Assembly (NCBI GenBank): GCA_022821585.1
Contig: JAJEDI010000081.1
Location: 1 to 50,931, forward strand
DNA length: 50,931 nucleotides
Reading direction: 5' to 3'
Source: Caldilineaceae bacterium
GTDB lineage: Bacteria; Chloroflexota; Anaerolineae; Caldilineales; Caldilineaceae
Position 1 is the first letter of the stretch. Every line of letters begins with the position of its first letter. The notes beneath the pieces were generated by a model that saw nothing but the letters and a program-made list of their open reading frames with translations, was not told the origin of the DNA and ran no database searches. The position numbers and the translations under genes were made by a program. Shown here piece by piece: positions 7,185-15,627 of the stretch.

Positions 7185-8126
7185 AGGCCAACATTGCCGC
7201 CTCAATCAGGGCGCGCCTCCTCAACAAGGCAATAAACATTGGAAGTGAGTTCGAACTGTTTCTCGTCCGTTACGCTTGCGAGCGGTTCCTTTACCGTTTG
7301 GGAGAATCCGTCGAGCGGGAGCGGTGCATCTTGAAGGGGGCAACCCTGTTGGCTCTGTGGATGGAGGAGCCATACCGAGCTACACGTGACATAGACCTTC
7401 TGGCCTTTGGGAAGAGCGATACAGAGACTGTTCGAGAGCTGGTTGCAACAATCTGCAGCGTACCATGTCCTGATGACGGGCTGGTCTTCGAGCTTGAGAC
7501 CCTGCAGGTGTTTCCCATCCGTGATAATCAACTGTACGGCGGCCAGCGGGCCAATCTGCGCGCTCTTCTGGGCTCGGCCCGTATTTCTCTTCAGGTCGAC
7601 TTTGGTTTCGGCGACATAGTCACGCCTGGGCCGGTAGAGGCTCGGTTGCCTACCCGTCATTGACGGTGTTCCCGCCCCGGTTCTTTATGCATATCCTCAG
7701 GTGACCACCATTGCCGAGAAGTTTGAAACGATGGTGCAATTGGGGGCTGTAAACAGCCGGATGAAGGATTTCTACGACATATGGGCCTTGTCCGAATCAT
7801 TCGCTTTTGATGGCGCCGAAATGCAACAGGCGGTCACTCGTTGCTTTGATCGTCGCGGAACCCAACTTTCCGCCGACACACCTGATGTGTTTGCGATGGA
7901 GTTTTACACGAACGCAACCCGGCGTGACCTGTGGCAAGCCTATGGCCGCCAGGGCGAGCTGATCAAAGCTCCGCCTAAAGACTTCGAGGAAGTCGGCAAG
8001 AGGCTGCAGAGCTTTCTGGAACCTGTGTATGTCAGCATCCTAGCGGGCGACACATTTGCTTTGCACTGGCCCGCGGCCGGGCCGTGGCAGCCGCACACGA
8101 GTAGGGAGCAAGGGGAAAGGGATTGA
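7181..8126 (+). pseudogene. AbiEii-type nucleotidyltransferase toxin, frameshifted
   Basis: The toxin of the AbiE pair, about 315 residues if read through. The nucleotidyltransferase core is visible: LKGATLLALW then YRATRDIDLLAFG, with the two Asp of the DxD-like motif. At 7653-7655 a CCC run puts the frame out; dropping one C gives VEARLPTVIDGVPAPVLYAYPQ and leads directly into VTTIAEKFETMVQLGAVNSRMKDFYDIWAL, the conserved C-terminal block. As written the first frame stops at 7663. The shift is in a short homopolymer, so a sequencing or assembly error is as likely as real inactivation. Confidence 0.8.
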
Positions 8127-8231
8127 TGGTCGAGCGAGGCGTTTTGGGGAACTGATTGTAAGTCGGACAGTTGGCAGTTGGAGTCTATCTCGGTGCTGCC
8201 TTGTCGTACCTCCTTTTAAGACGTATAACCC

Positions 8232-9122
8232 TCACCCACCCACACGCCCACAATAATCCAACTGATGCGCAACATAAACCATCTCCCCGCGCGCAACCTG
8301 CCCCCGCCGCAAGGCCAACCACTCCCCGAACTCGCCATCATCCAATTCCGGATGCCCGCTCAGCGTCACTTCCACAAAATGCAGGATACAACCCAAAAAA
8401 TAGGCCTCATCAGCCGGATAATCCCCGCCCACAGCAGGCACAACCCAATCCGAGCCGCCGGCCGCCAGCACCTCCGCCCCGCACGCCCGCAACGCGTGAA
8501 TCAGCCTGCGTCCCGTGCGGCTGTCGCCGGAGGGCTGCCCGTCCGTGATGCGCGTGTCCATCGAGCGGTGATAGAGCGCCTCGATCCGGCCATCCAGCGC
8601 CGCGTCCGCTTCCGGCAGAAAGAGCGTTGCCCCGTCGAAGTTGATGCTGAAATAAAACAGACTGTTGGGTCGCACCATCTGCAACAGAACGGGCAGCGCA
8701 GTCGGCAGGTGGAGCAGGTCCAGCAGCGCGTGGGCGATGATCAGATCGAAGCGCTGCCGGTTTTCGCGCCGGGCCGCGAACTCATACAGATTGGCCGTCT
8801 CCAACCGCACCCGCAGCCCCGCCTCCCCGCCGGACGTCAGATGCGCCAGCCGCTGCCGTGCAATCTCAATATTGCTTTCCTCGCTGTCGATCGCAGTGTA
8901 TTCAACGTCAGAGCCTGAACGACCAAACAGCCCCCACTCCACACAACGCTCGACCATCGTGCCGATCCCCGCGCCCACCTCCAGCACGCGCAAAGGGCGG
9001 TCCCGCGGCAGTTCGCCAGCCACCGCATCCGCCAGCGTCTGCCAGACATGCCGGTTGAGCGCGCGGTCGTCTACGCTGCGCTTGGAGGCCAGGTAGCGGG
9101 TGAAATCGAAAGCGTCTGTCAT
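8232..9122 (-). CDS. Class I SAM-dependent methyltransferase
   Basis: A 296-residue Rossmann-fold methyltransferase, last gene of the five-gene pterin-like operon. Motif I is VLEVGAGIGTM (about residues 46-56), followed by the acidic AIDSEESNIE and the motif IV-like FDLIIAHALLDLLHLP. The ATG at 9122 opens MTDAFDFTRYLASKRSVDD, 16 bp after the glycosyltransferase stop. An upstream in-frame extension overlaps that gene and is ignored. The acceptor is unknown. Given the neighbours, an O- or N-methylation of a pterin/pyrimidine glycoside is inferred. Confidence 0.85.
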   Translation of the reverse strand: MTDAFDFTRYLASKRSVDDRALNRHVWQTLADAVAGELPRDRPLRVLEVGAGIGTMVERCVEWGLFGRSGSDVEYTAIDSEESNIEIARQRLAHLTSGGEAGLRVRLETANLYEFAARRENRQRFDLIIAHALLDLLHLPTALPVLLQMVRPNSLFYFSINFDGATLFLPEADAALDGRIEALYHRSMDTRITDGQPSGDSRTGRRLIHALRACGAEVLAAGGSDWVVPAVGGDYPADEAYFLGCILHFVEVTLSGHPELDDGEFGEWLALRRGQVARGEMVYVAHQLDYCGRVGG

Positions 9123-9138
9123 ATCAGGTGACGGTGGT

Positions 9139-10254
9139 TCACTGAACACAGGTTGCCAGGTACGCCCGGATCGCCGCCGCCGAGTCCGCCCAGCGCGGGT
9201 GGGAAGCAAAACGCCGCCAGGCGTTCCGGCCCAGGTCGGTCATCCGCGCCCTGTCCCCGGCCAGGGCAGACACATGCGCGGCGATGCCGTCCGCGTCCGC
9301 CGGTTCGACCAGAAAACCGTTGACGCCGCAATCGATAATTTCGCTGGCGCCGCCGTGAACGCTGGCCAGCACCGGCAGCCCGAAAGCCATCGCCTCCAAA
9401 TACACGATCCCGAACCCCTCATATGACAGCACCGCCAGCAGATGCGCGGCGCGATACTGCTGCGCCAGCTCGCCGTCCGATACACGCCCGTGCATGCGGA
9501 TGTTGCCCTCCAACCCGGCCGCGCCGACCTGCCTGCGCACCGCAGCCGCGTACGCGCTGTCGACCGCTTCATCACCGACAACGTCCAGCAGCCAGTCGGC
9601 CCTCGGCAGACGGGACAGCGCAGCGATCAGATGATGCAGCCCCTTGCGCGCGATCAGATTGCCCACAAAAAGAATGCGCAGCGGACCGGCATCGTTCCCT
9701 CTGGCGCTGATCATTGCTTCCACCGCACCCTCGTCCGGCACCGCCAGATGGTCCCCGGCCGGGTACGCGACCACGCCGCCCAGCGGAGCCAGGCTTTCTC
9801 TCTCCTCTTCGCTCTCTCCTCGCAGTCCCGCCACCGCCTGCCGGGTCGTCCGGCTGTTGAAGATAAAGCCGTCCACCGTGCGCAGATAGGACCGCTCCAC
9901 CGCCCGGTACAGCGGCAGCAGCCGGCGCGGATGCTGCTCACTGCTGCGCAGATGGTGCACGATGCTGATCAATGGATAGCGCGGCTGAAGCCGCCGCAGC
10001 CGCCGGTTCACCAGCGTCAGCGATGGATGGTTCAACTCGTCCTGCAACAGAATGTCCACGGAGAGGTCGCGCAGGCGCCGGTACAGGCGCCACGAGAGGT
10101 TATCGGCCAGATGTGCCGGGTAGCTGCGCCAGGGGAGCGACACGATCTCGACGGCATCGCCGGCCTGGCGCAGATGCTCGACCAGCTTGCGGTCGTAGAG
10201 ATAGCCGCCCGAGAGCGTGTCCAGCGAGCCGTAGATGAGCAGGCCGATACGCAT
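9139..10254 (-). CDS. Glycosyltransferase family 4
   Basis: A 371-residue GT-B glycosyltransferase. The N-terminus has the acceptor loop YGSLDTLSGGYLYDRKLVEHL. The C-terminal half carries LFVGNLIARKGLHHLIAAL and SYEGFGIVYLEAMAFGLPVLAS, the E-x7-E donor-sugar motif, then GGASEII. It is encoded 19 bp after the PTPS-like gene and 16 bp before the methyltransferase, so all are surely co-transcribed. Acting on a small molecule rather than a membrane polysaccharide is inferred from the company it keeps. Confidence 0.88.
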   Translation of the reverse strand: MRIGLLIYGSLDTLSGGYLYDRKLVEHLRQAGDAVEIVSLPWRSYPAHLADNLSWRLYRRLRDLSVDILLQDELNHPSLTLVNRRLRRLQPRYPLISIVHHLRSSEQHPRRLLPLYRAVERSYLRTVDGFIFNSRTTRQAVAGLRGESEEERESLAPLGGVVAYPAGDHLAVPDEGAVEAMISARGNDAGPLRILFVGNLIARKGLHHLIAALSRLPRADWLLDVVGDEAVDSAYAAAVRRQVGAAGLEGNIRMHGRVSDGELAQQYRAAHLLAVLSYEGFGIVYLEAMAFGLPVLASVHGGASEIIDCGVNGFLVEPADADGIAAHVSALAGDRARMTDLGRNAWRRFASHPRWADSAAAIRAYLATCVQ

Positions 10255-10273
10255 GAACTGCAGTGGCTGACGG

Positions 10274-10663
10274 TCAGTAGCCGCCGTTGCGCTCCATCCG
10301 GTAAGAGGCCCAGGCGATATCGTTTTCCCAGATGCGGGCGGTGACCGCGCTGATATTGTCCGCGTTCAGCTCCTCGGAAAAGCTGATGGCGACGATGCGG
10401 CAGAAATGCTCGATGCTCGGATTGAGGCCGTCGAATTCCGGCAGGTCATTCAGCGTCTTATCGCGGTAGCGGGCCGCCAACTCTTCCAGCAGTTCTTCCA
10501 CGTGCACGATATCCACCAGGTAGCCGTGTTCATTCAGTTCCGCGCCCTCCAACTGGAACTCCAGCCGGTAATGATGGGAATGCCACTCGTTTTCCGGCCC
10601 CCAATCGCCGCCGATGAGGAAATGCTGGCCGACAAAATCCCGCTGTACTGCCAATTTGTACAT
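10274..10663 (-). CDS. PTPS/QueD-like protein with replaced catalytic residues
   Basis: A 129-residue member of the 6-pyruvoyl-tetrahydropterin synthase/QueD fold. The zinc ligands are kept (H14, and H28 and H30 in WHSHHY), as is the pterin-anchoring Glu in RIWEND (E112). The catalytic Cys, which lies four residues before the HxH in QueD, is Glu here (E24 in ENEWHSH), and the Asp-His pair of the usual LDH-x-x-LND is replaced (YRDKTLND). So it is neither ordinary QueD nor PTPS. The ATG at 10663 (MYKLAVQRDF) matches the family start and has GGAGG about 10 nt upstream; ATG at 10672 sits almost on the ribosome site. Confidence 0.85.
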   Translation of the reverse strand: MYKLAVQRDFVGQHFLIGGDWGPENEWHSHHYRLEFQLEGAELNEHGYLVDIVHVEELLEELAARYRDKTLNDLPEFDGLNPSIEHFCRIVAISFSEELNADNISAVTARIWENDIAWASYRMERNGGY

Positions 10664-10737
10664 CGAATCCATCCCTCCGTATGAGGCCCTGGTCTATTGC
10701 CGTCAGTCTTCAAAAGCGCGGCCGCCACCGCAACCAA

Positions 10738-10768
10738 AAACTGGAAACTGACTACGAAAAACTGTAGT
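10738..10768 (-). repeat. Heptad repeat at dehydrogenase 3' end
   Basis: Plus-strand units CTGGAAA, CTGACTA, CGAAAAA, CTGTAGT in a 7-nt phase. The TAG stop of the MDR dehydrogenase (10752-10754) and its last codons DYSFS lie within the array. Confidence 0.6.
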
Positions 10769-11852
10769 CCAGAATGACCTGCAGAGTCTGCTCCGGACAG
10801 CTGTCGATGAGACGGTATGCCGCAGCCGCCTGCTCCAGCGGGAACCGGTGCGAGATCAACTCCTCCGCCGGCAGCTTCGCCAGCAGTTGCCACGCGCTCT
10901 CCATGCGGCGGGCCTTCGTCCAGCGGCCGCGCAGGTGGGGCGCCACAGTGCTCACCTGGCTGCTGATCAGCCGGACGCGGTTGCGGTGAAAGGAGCCCCC
11001 CAGTCGGAGCGCGGCCGCCTTGGTCCCGTACCAGGAACCGACCACGATGCGGCTGTCGAATCCGGCCGCCGAGACCGCCGCGTCCAGAGCTGACGGCTGG
11101 CCCGAGAGTTCATAGATCAGGTCGGCGCCGTGCCTCTCTCTCGCATCCGCCAGCGTCTCCCGCAGCCCTTCAGCGCCGTCCGCGCCGCCGGGATCGAGCG
11201 TCTGGCTCGCGCCCAGCCGCTGGGCAATCCGCCGCCGCTGCGCTAGCGGGTCCACCGCGATCAGTTCGGCCAGGGGGAACTGCGCCAGCAGCGCGGTTGT
11301 CAGCAGCCCCACAATGCCCAGCCCCATCACCAGCACACGCTCGCCCACAAGCGGCGCGCCGTCCATCACCAGGTTGACGGCTGTCTCGGCATTGGGCAAC
11401 AGGGCGGCCTGCGCCGGCGCCATTCCTGTGGGCACCGGCAGGAGCGCCTGCGGGCTGGCGCAGAAGTGGCTTTCGTGGGGATGGAAGGCGAAGTAGTAGC
11501 GGCTGTCCTCTTTACCTGCCGCGTCGAACTGCCCAACCGCTCCCGCTGTTTCCGCTTGTCGAGTCGGCGGGCGGGCAGTTTCACAAATGCGCCCTACGCA
11601 GGCGTAGCCGTATTTCAGCGGATAGCTGACCGCGTCAGTCAGACCTTCGAGCGAACTGTCGGCGGCCATACCCGCGGGAACCTGCCCGCGGTAAAAGAGC
11701 ATCTCCGTACCGGCGCTGATGGCGGAGACGACCGTTTCAACCAGCAGCTCGTCCCCCTGCGGCGGGGCCACCTCCTCCGTGCACACCTCGACCGCGCCCG
11801 GTGCCGTGAACAGCACTGCGCGCCGCTTCACACGGTTGGACGTTGCATTCAC
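10752..11852 (-). CDS. MDR-superfamily dehydrogenase, zinc site altered
   Basis: A 366-residue medium-chain dehydrogenase/reductase. The nucleotide-binding motif is GLGIVGLLTTALLAQ. The usual zinc-binding Cys of the N-terminal domain is replaced (SAISAGTEMLFYRGQ) and no Cys-rich structural zinc loop is present. This resembles BchC-like members, which reduce or oxidise hydroxyalkyl groups on tetrapyrroles. The GTG start at 11852 overlaps the TGA of the ribA/ribD fusion (GTGA), so translation is coupled. The substrate is unknown; a side-chain alcohol or ketone of the pathway intermediate is inferred. Confidence 0.85.
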   Translation of the reverse strand: MNATSNRVKRRAVLFTAPGAVEVCTEEVAPPQGDELLVETVVSAISAGTEMLFYRGQVPAGMAADSSLEGLTDAVSYPLKYGYACVGRICETARPPTRQAETAGAVGQFDAAGKEDSRYYFAFHPHESHFCASPQALLPVPTGMAPAQAALLPNAETAVNLVMDGAPLVGERVLVMGLGIVGLLTTALLAQFPLAELIAVDPLAQRRRIAQRLGASQTLDPGGADGAEGLRETLADARERHGADLIYELSGQPSALDAAVSAAGFDSRIVVGSWYGTKAAALRLGGSFHRNRVRLISSQVSTVAPHLRGRWTKARRMESAWQLLAKLPAEELISHRFPLEQAAAAYRLIDSCPEQTLQVILDYSFS

Positions 11853-13282
11853 GCCGCCGACCTGCCGTTGCGGGCGACCCTTTCTTCAAACTCCCCCCAC
11901 AGCACAGTATCGGTCGCCAGCTGTACCTGCTCGATATTCTGCAGACGCGGCATTACGGTGCGGAGCTCTTCCCCCGCGCCCGCCGTTTGGATCACCTGAT
12001 AACCGCCCAGAAAGACCGGCGCGATCGTGATCACGGCATAGTCCGCCAGGCCCCCTTCCAGGAAGCTGGTCAGAATACGTGCGCCCCCCTCGACCATCAG
12101 CGCCCCGATGCCCTCAGCGCCGAGGCAGGCGAGAAGAGCGGCCAGGTCCACGCGGCCTTCTTCATCGGCGGGCAAGGTCAGGATGCGTGCACCCGCCTCT
12201 TCCAGCCGTTGCCGGCGTGACGACCGCGCTCCCTGGGGCGTGGTTGCGATCCAGGCGTCGGTGCAGCCGTGCAAAAGACGGGCGTCCGGCGGCGTGCGCA
12301 GCTGGGAGTCGACGATCACCGGCTGCGGGTTGTCACCCGGTACCAGCCGCACCGTCAATGCGGGATCGTCGGCCAGCACCGTTTCAATGCCGACCAGAAT
12401 CGCGCTGTGTGCTGCCCGCAGCGCGTGGGTCATCGTCAGGGAGGCGGGAGCGCTGATGGGGGTAGCCGTTCCCTGTTGGGTGGTCAGACAACCGTCGAGG
12501 CTCTGCGCATAGCTGAGCGTGACGAATGGCCGAGGAGAGAGAAGAAAAGCATTCTTGCTTCTGTTTTCTTTTGCCTCACCGCAATTGTGCTTCTGTATTC
12601 GGGCGCGCAATCCATCAAGTTGCAGCCGATACGTCTCCACCTGGCCATGTGTGAAGTTTTCTCTCTCTTCACTTTTCTCCGGCCCGCTCCGCCCGTTTAG
12701 CCTGATAATATGCCGCATCCGGGCGACCTTTGCCTCCAGATAGGCGTGGCTTTCCGGGTTCGACGGCATCTGCAAGGGGATCCGTTCCCGCACCGCGATG
12801 CCCAGCCCGGCCAGACCCTCGATCTTGGCCGGGTTGTTCGTCAGCATCCGCACCGACCGCACGCCCAACTCCTGCAGGATCAGCGCGGCGGCCGTATAGT
12901 CCCGCTCGTCGGCCTGGTGGCCCAACAGCAGATTGGCATCAACTGTATCGTAGCCCTCATCCTGCAGGTTATAGGCGCGCAGCTTCTCCTCCAGGCCGAT
13001 GCCGCGTCCCTCCTGCCGCAGATAGATGAGCGCGCCCCGCCCTTCCGCGGCGATGGCCTGCATCGCCCGCGTCAGCTGTTCACCGCAGTCACAGCGCTGC
13101 GAGCCGAGCACGTCGCCGGTGAAACATTCCGAGTGGATGCGGACCAGCAGGTCTTCGCCCCCTGGGTCGCCGAGCACCAGGGCCAAATGGTTTTTGCCGT
13201 CCTCTGCACTGTGAAAATGATGCAGGTAGAAGGCGCCGTCCGCAGTGGGGATGCGGGCCGTGACGGTGCGCCGTACCGCCAT
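11849..13282 (-). CDS. GTP cyclohydrolase II - RibD reductase fusion
   Basis: A 477-residue two-domain protein. The N-terminal half is GTP cyclohydrolase II: zinc Cys C53, C64 and C66 (ECFTGDVLGSQRCDCG), YLRQEGRGIGLEEKLRAYNLQD and LTNNPAKIEGL. The C-terminal half from about residue 252 is the RibD-type reductase (RPFVTLSYAQSLDG, ILVGIETVLADDPALTVR, LMVEGGARILTSFLEGGLAD). There is no deaminase domain. It should turn GTP into the ribosylamino-pyrimidinone phosphate and reduce its ribose. A TTG-initiated extension to 13387 lies in non-family sequence, so ATG at 13282 is chosen. First gene of the operon. Confidence 0.88.
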   Translation of the reverse strand: MAVRRTVTARIPTADGAFYLHHFHSAEDGKNHLALVLGDPGGEDLLVRIHSECFTGDVLGSQRCDCGEQLTRAMQAIAAEGRGALIYLRQEGRGIGLEEKLRAYNLQDEGYDTVDANLLLGHQADERDYTAAALILQELGVRSVRMLTNNPAKIEGLAGLGIAVRERIPLQMPSNPESHAYLEAKVARMRHIIRLNGRSGPEKSEERENFTHGQVETYRLQLDGLRARIQKHNCGEAKENRSKNAFLLSPRPFVTLSYAQSLDGCLTTQQGTATPISAPASLTMTHALRAAHSAILVGIETVLADDPALTVRLVPGDNPQPVIVDSQLRTPPDARLLHGCTDAWIATTPQGARSSRRQRLEEAGARILTLPADEEGRVDLAALLACLGAEGIGALMVEGGARILTSFLEGGLADYAVITIAPVFLGGYQVIQTAGAGEELRTVMPRLQNIEQVQLATDTVLWGEFEERVARNGRSAA

Positions 13283-13417
13283 CTGCGAATGGTGCGGCAA
13301 GCTATTATCTGTTTCGTGTTCTCTCGTTGTCAGTGGCCTGCCCACAACAGCGGTTCCTGAATACCATCTCCAATTATCTGTATTCAAAAGCCAAGCGATT
13401 CGGATCCCGGCATCTGC

Positions 13418-15568
13418 TTATCGTTCCAGGATCAAGTAGATAACGCCATCCTGATACCCGGTGGCGTACACGTTGCCCTCTTCGTCTTCGCCGATGCTGC
13501 TTATTGGAACGGAACTCTGTAGGAGCAATGTGCTCTGCCATCCGTCCCGGACACCCTGATTTAAATCCGCATCAGGACGCTTCAATCCCCAAATCCGCCC
13601 GCTGCAGAAATCGGCATAGACGAATACGCCCTGCATCCCTGGGAATTTGGCCCCACGATAGACGGCGCCGCCCACGATGGCGCAAGCGCGCAGGTGATCG
13701 AATTCAGCGACCGGTAAGGTCAGGCTATCCGCGCTACAGGGTAAGGAGGAAAATTCGTAGCACAAGCTGCTTTCCAGAATGGGCCATCCGAAATTTTCGC
13801 CACCGCCGCTCGATGCGGGTTGGAAGTTTACCTCCTCACGCCTGATGTGACCCACATCTGGGATAAAGAGATCCCCTGTCTTCCTGTCAAATGCAAATCC
13901 CCAGGGATTGCGCAGACCTAGCGCCCAGATCTCGCCGCGATGGTCGTCAAGCTGCGTGAACGGGTTGTCGGCGGGGATGCCGTATGGTTTGACACCCGAT
14001 TCCACATCGATCCGCAGTATCTTGCCCCACAACGTGCCGGGGTCCTGCGCAGGAATGTCAGGATCGTCTTGAAGCCCGCCATCCCCGCTGCCAATGTACA
14101 GGTAGCCATCGTGTGGGCCAAATGCAATCCGCCCCCCATTGTGATCTTCGTGCGGCTGGTTGATGGTGAGCAGAATTTCCTCTCTGTCAGGATCGGCTCG
14201 CTCAGGGTCGGCAGTTGTTGTGAAGCGGCTGAAAGCGGTGGAGCCACTCTTATCTGTGTAACTTACGTAGAAATACTGCTTTTCGGCATAGTCCGGTGGG
14301 AAAGCTACATTGAGTAACCCCCGCTCCCCGCAACAGGAGACGCGCTCCGAAATGTCCAGGAACGGTGTATCATCAACATTGCCATCCCTGACGATGCGGA
14401 TGCGCCCTCTCTGCTCTAATACGAAGAGTCGACCGCTGCCATCCCCAGCGTGCGTAACCTGTACGGGCATTTCCAGCCCAGCGGCTCGTTGATTCAGGCT
14501 CAGTTGGGGCGTCTCTACCTCCCCTACCTGGTTTGCGGACGGCGCTCCAACTACCCTCACCTCCCGCCAAGCGACCCGACTCGGACTGTCAAGAGTGAGA
14601 ATCAACAGTTCGCTTACCCTGCGCGGCGGGTCAACAATTACCTCCAGGGTCTGTTCATCCTCCGTGTGAAGATCGCTGAACCGCTTATATGGTGTGCGCG
14701 TACCCAGACCATCCCCCAACCAGACCTCATGCGTCGTCGGGCCGGGGAGTGCCTGCGCAACTACCATCTCTAATCTGGTGACCAGGTAGAGATTGTCGAG
14801 AGCAACTGAGAGCCACTGCGGTGCAAAGGCCTGCGAATTCCAGGTCGTGCCGGGGTCATCATCAAGCGCGAATTGGGCAGACTGCTCTTCAGCAGAGGCG
14901 AATCCCGCTCCCAGCGGGGCAACATTTCCCGCCGCCTGCGTGGACAATTTAGTTCCAGACCCTTCCAGCCCGGCAGTCGTCCTGCCGCGCTCTACAGAAG
15001 CCGCCCCCTCTGCCTCCAATGGGCCGGCGGACGGCGGGCCGAACACTCTCACCTCCCGCCAAGCGACCCAACTCGGACTCTCGATGGTATAAATCAACAC
15101 CTCGCTTACGCTACGCGGGGGGTCGATTGCGACTTCCAAAGTCTGGCCGTCTTGTGTATCGACATTGTCGAGCCGTTTGTATAGGACGCGCGTGCCGGGT
15201 TCATCCCCAAGCCAGACTTCATGCACTGTCGGGCCGGCGGGCAACTGCGTGACAACCATCTCTATTCTGTCTACAAGATAGGGTGCGTCGAAAACGATCG
15301 CGTACCACTGCGGCGCAAACTGCTCCGAATTCCAGACCGTCTCCGGATCTCCATCAATCGCCAGATGGGTAAACTCGCTTCTTGAAAGCGCTTGCCCCGT
15401 TCCCAGTACGGCAACATTTTCGCTCGATAGCGCCGACGATTCACCTGCGGCAGCTTGCGTTGAGGCAGCAGGTGCCTCAATGGTGGGACTCGCTTCCGTC
15501 ATTGACGCACAAGCCGCCATAGCGATCAGAGCGAAAAGCCCTGTTACCAATATGCCGATCTTTCCCAA
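13418..15568 (-). CDS. Lipoprotein PQQ-type sugar dehydrogenase with two F5/8C-like domains
   Basis: A 716-residue exported protein. The TTG start at 15568 has GAGAGGAG 7 nt upstream and begins a signal peptide with lipobox MAAC (C20), so it is probably membrane-anchored outside the cell. Two repeated discoidin-like modules follow (about 45-175 and 215-335), each with AIDGDPETVWNSEQFAPQW-type and VxEVWLGDxxGTR signatures; they probably bind carbohydrate. The C-terminal half is a soluble glucose/sorbosone dehydrogenase beta-propeller: HEDHNGGRIAFGP, YLYIGSGDGG and WALGLRNPWGFAFD. Soluble quinoprotein activity on extracellular sugars is inferred. Confidence 0.87.
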   Translation of the reverse strand: MGKIGILVTGLFALIAMAACASMTEASPTIEAPAASTQAAAGESSALSSENVAVLGTGQALSRSEFTHLAIDGDPETVWNSEQFAPQWYAIVFDAPYLVDRIEMVVTQLPAGPTVHEVWLGDEPGTRVLYKRLDNVDTQDGQTLEVAIDPPRSVSEVLIYTIESPSWVAWREVRVFGPPSAGPLEAEGAASVERGRTTAGLEGSGTKLSTQAAGNVAPLGAGFASAEEQSAQFALDDDPGTTWNSQAFAPQWLSVALDNLYLVTRLEMVVAQALPGPTTHEVWLGDGLGTRTPYKRFSDLHTEDEQTLEVIVDPPRRVSELLILTLDSPSRVAWREVRVVGAPSANQVGEVETPQLSLNQRAAGLEMPVQVTHAGDGSGRLFVLEQRGRIRIVRDGNVDDTPFLDISERVSCCGERGLLNVAFPPDYAEKQYFYVSYTDKSGSTAFSRFTTTADPERADPDREEILLTINQPHEDHNGGRIAFGPHDGYLYIGSGDGGLQDDPDIPAQDPGTLWGKILRIDVESGVKPYGIPADNPFTQLDDHRGEIWALGLRNPWGFAFDRKTGDLFIPDVGHIRREEVNFQPASSGGGENFGWPILESSLCYEFSSLPCSADSLTLPVAEFDHLRACAIVGGAVYRGAKFPGMQGVFVYADFCSGRIWGLKRPDADLNQGVRDGWQSTLLLQSSVPISSIGEDEEGNVYATGYQDGVIYLILER

Positions 15569-15627
15569 CGGGTAACTCCTCTCTGGGAACGGGCCTTGAT
15601 GCGATGCAACTGCTCCTTTCCGCAAGA

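Noticed and set aside
13283..13387. 35-residue extension of the GCHII-RibD fusion from TTG 13387
   Set aside because: No family similarity or ribosome site. The ATG at 13282 starts the usual GCHII N-terminus.
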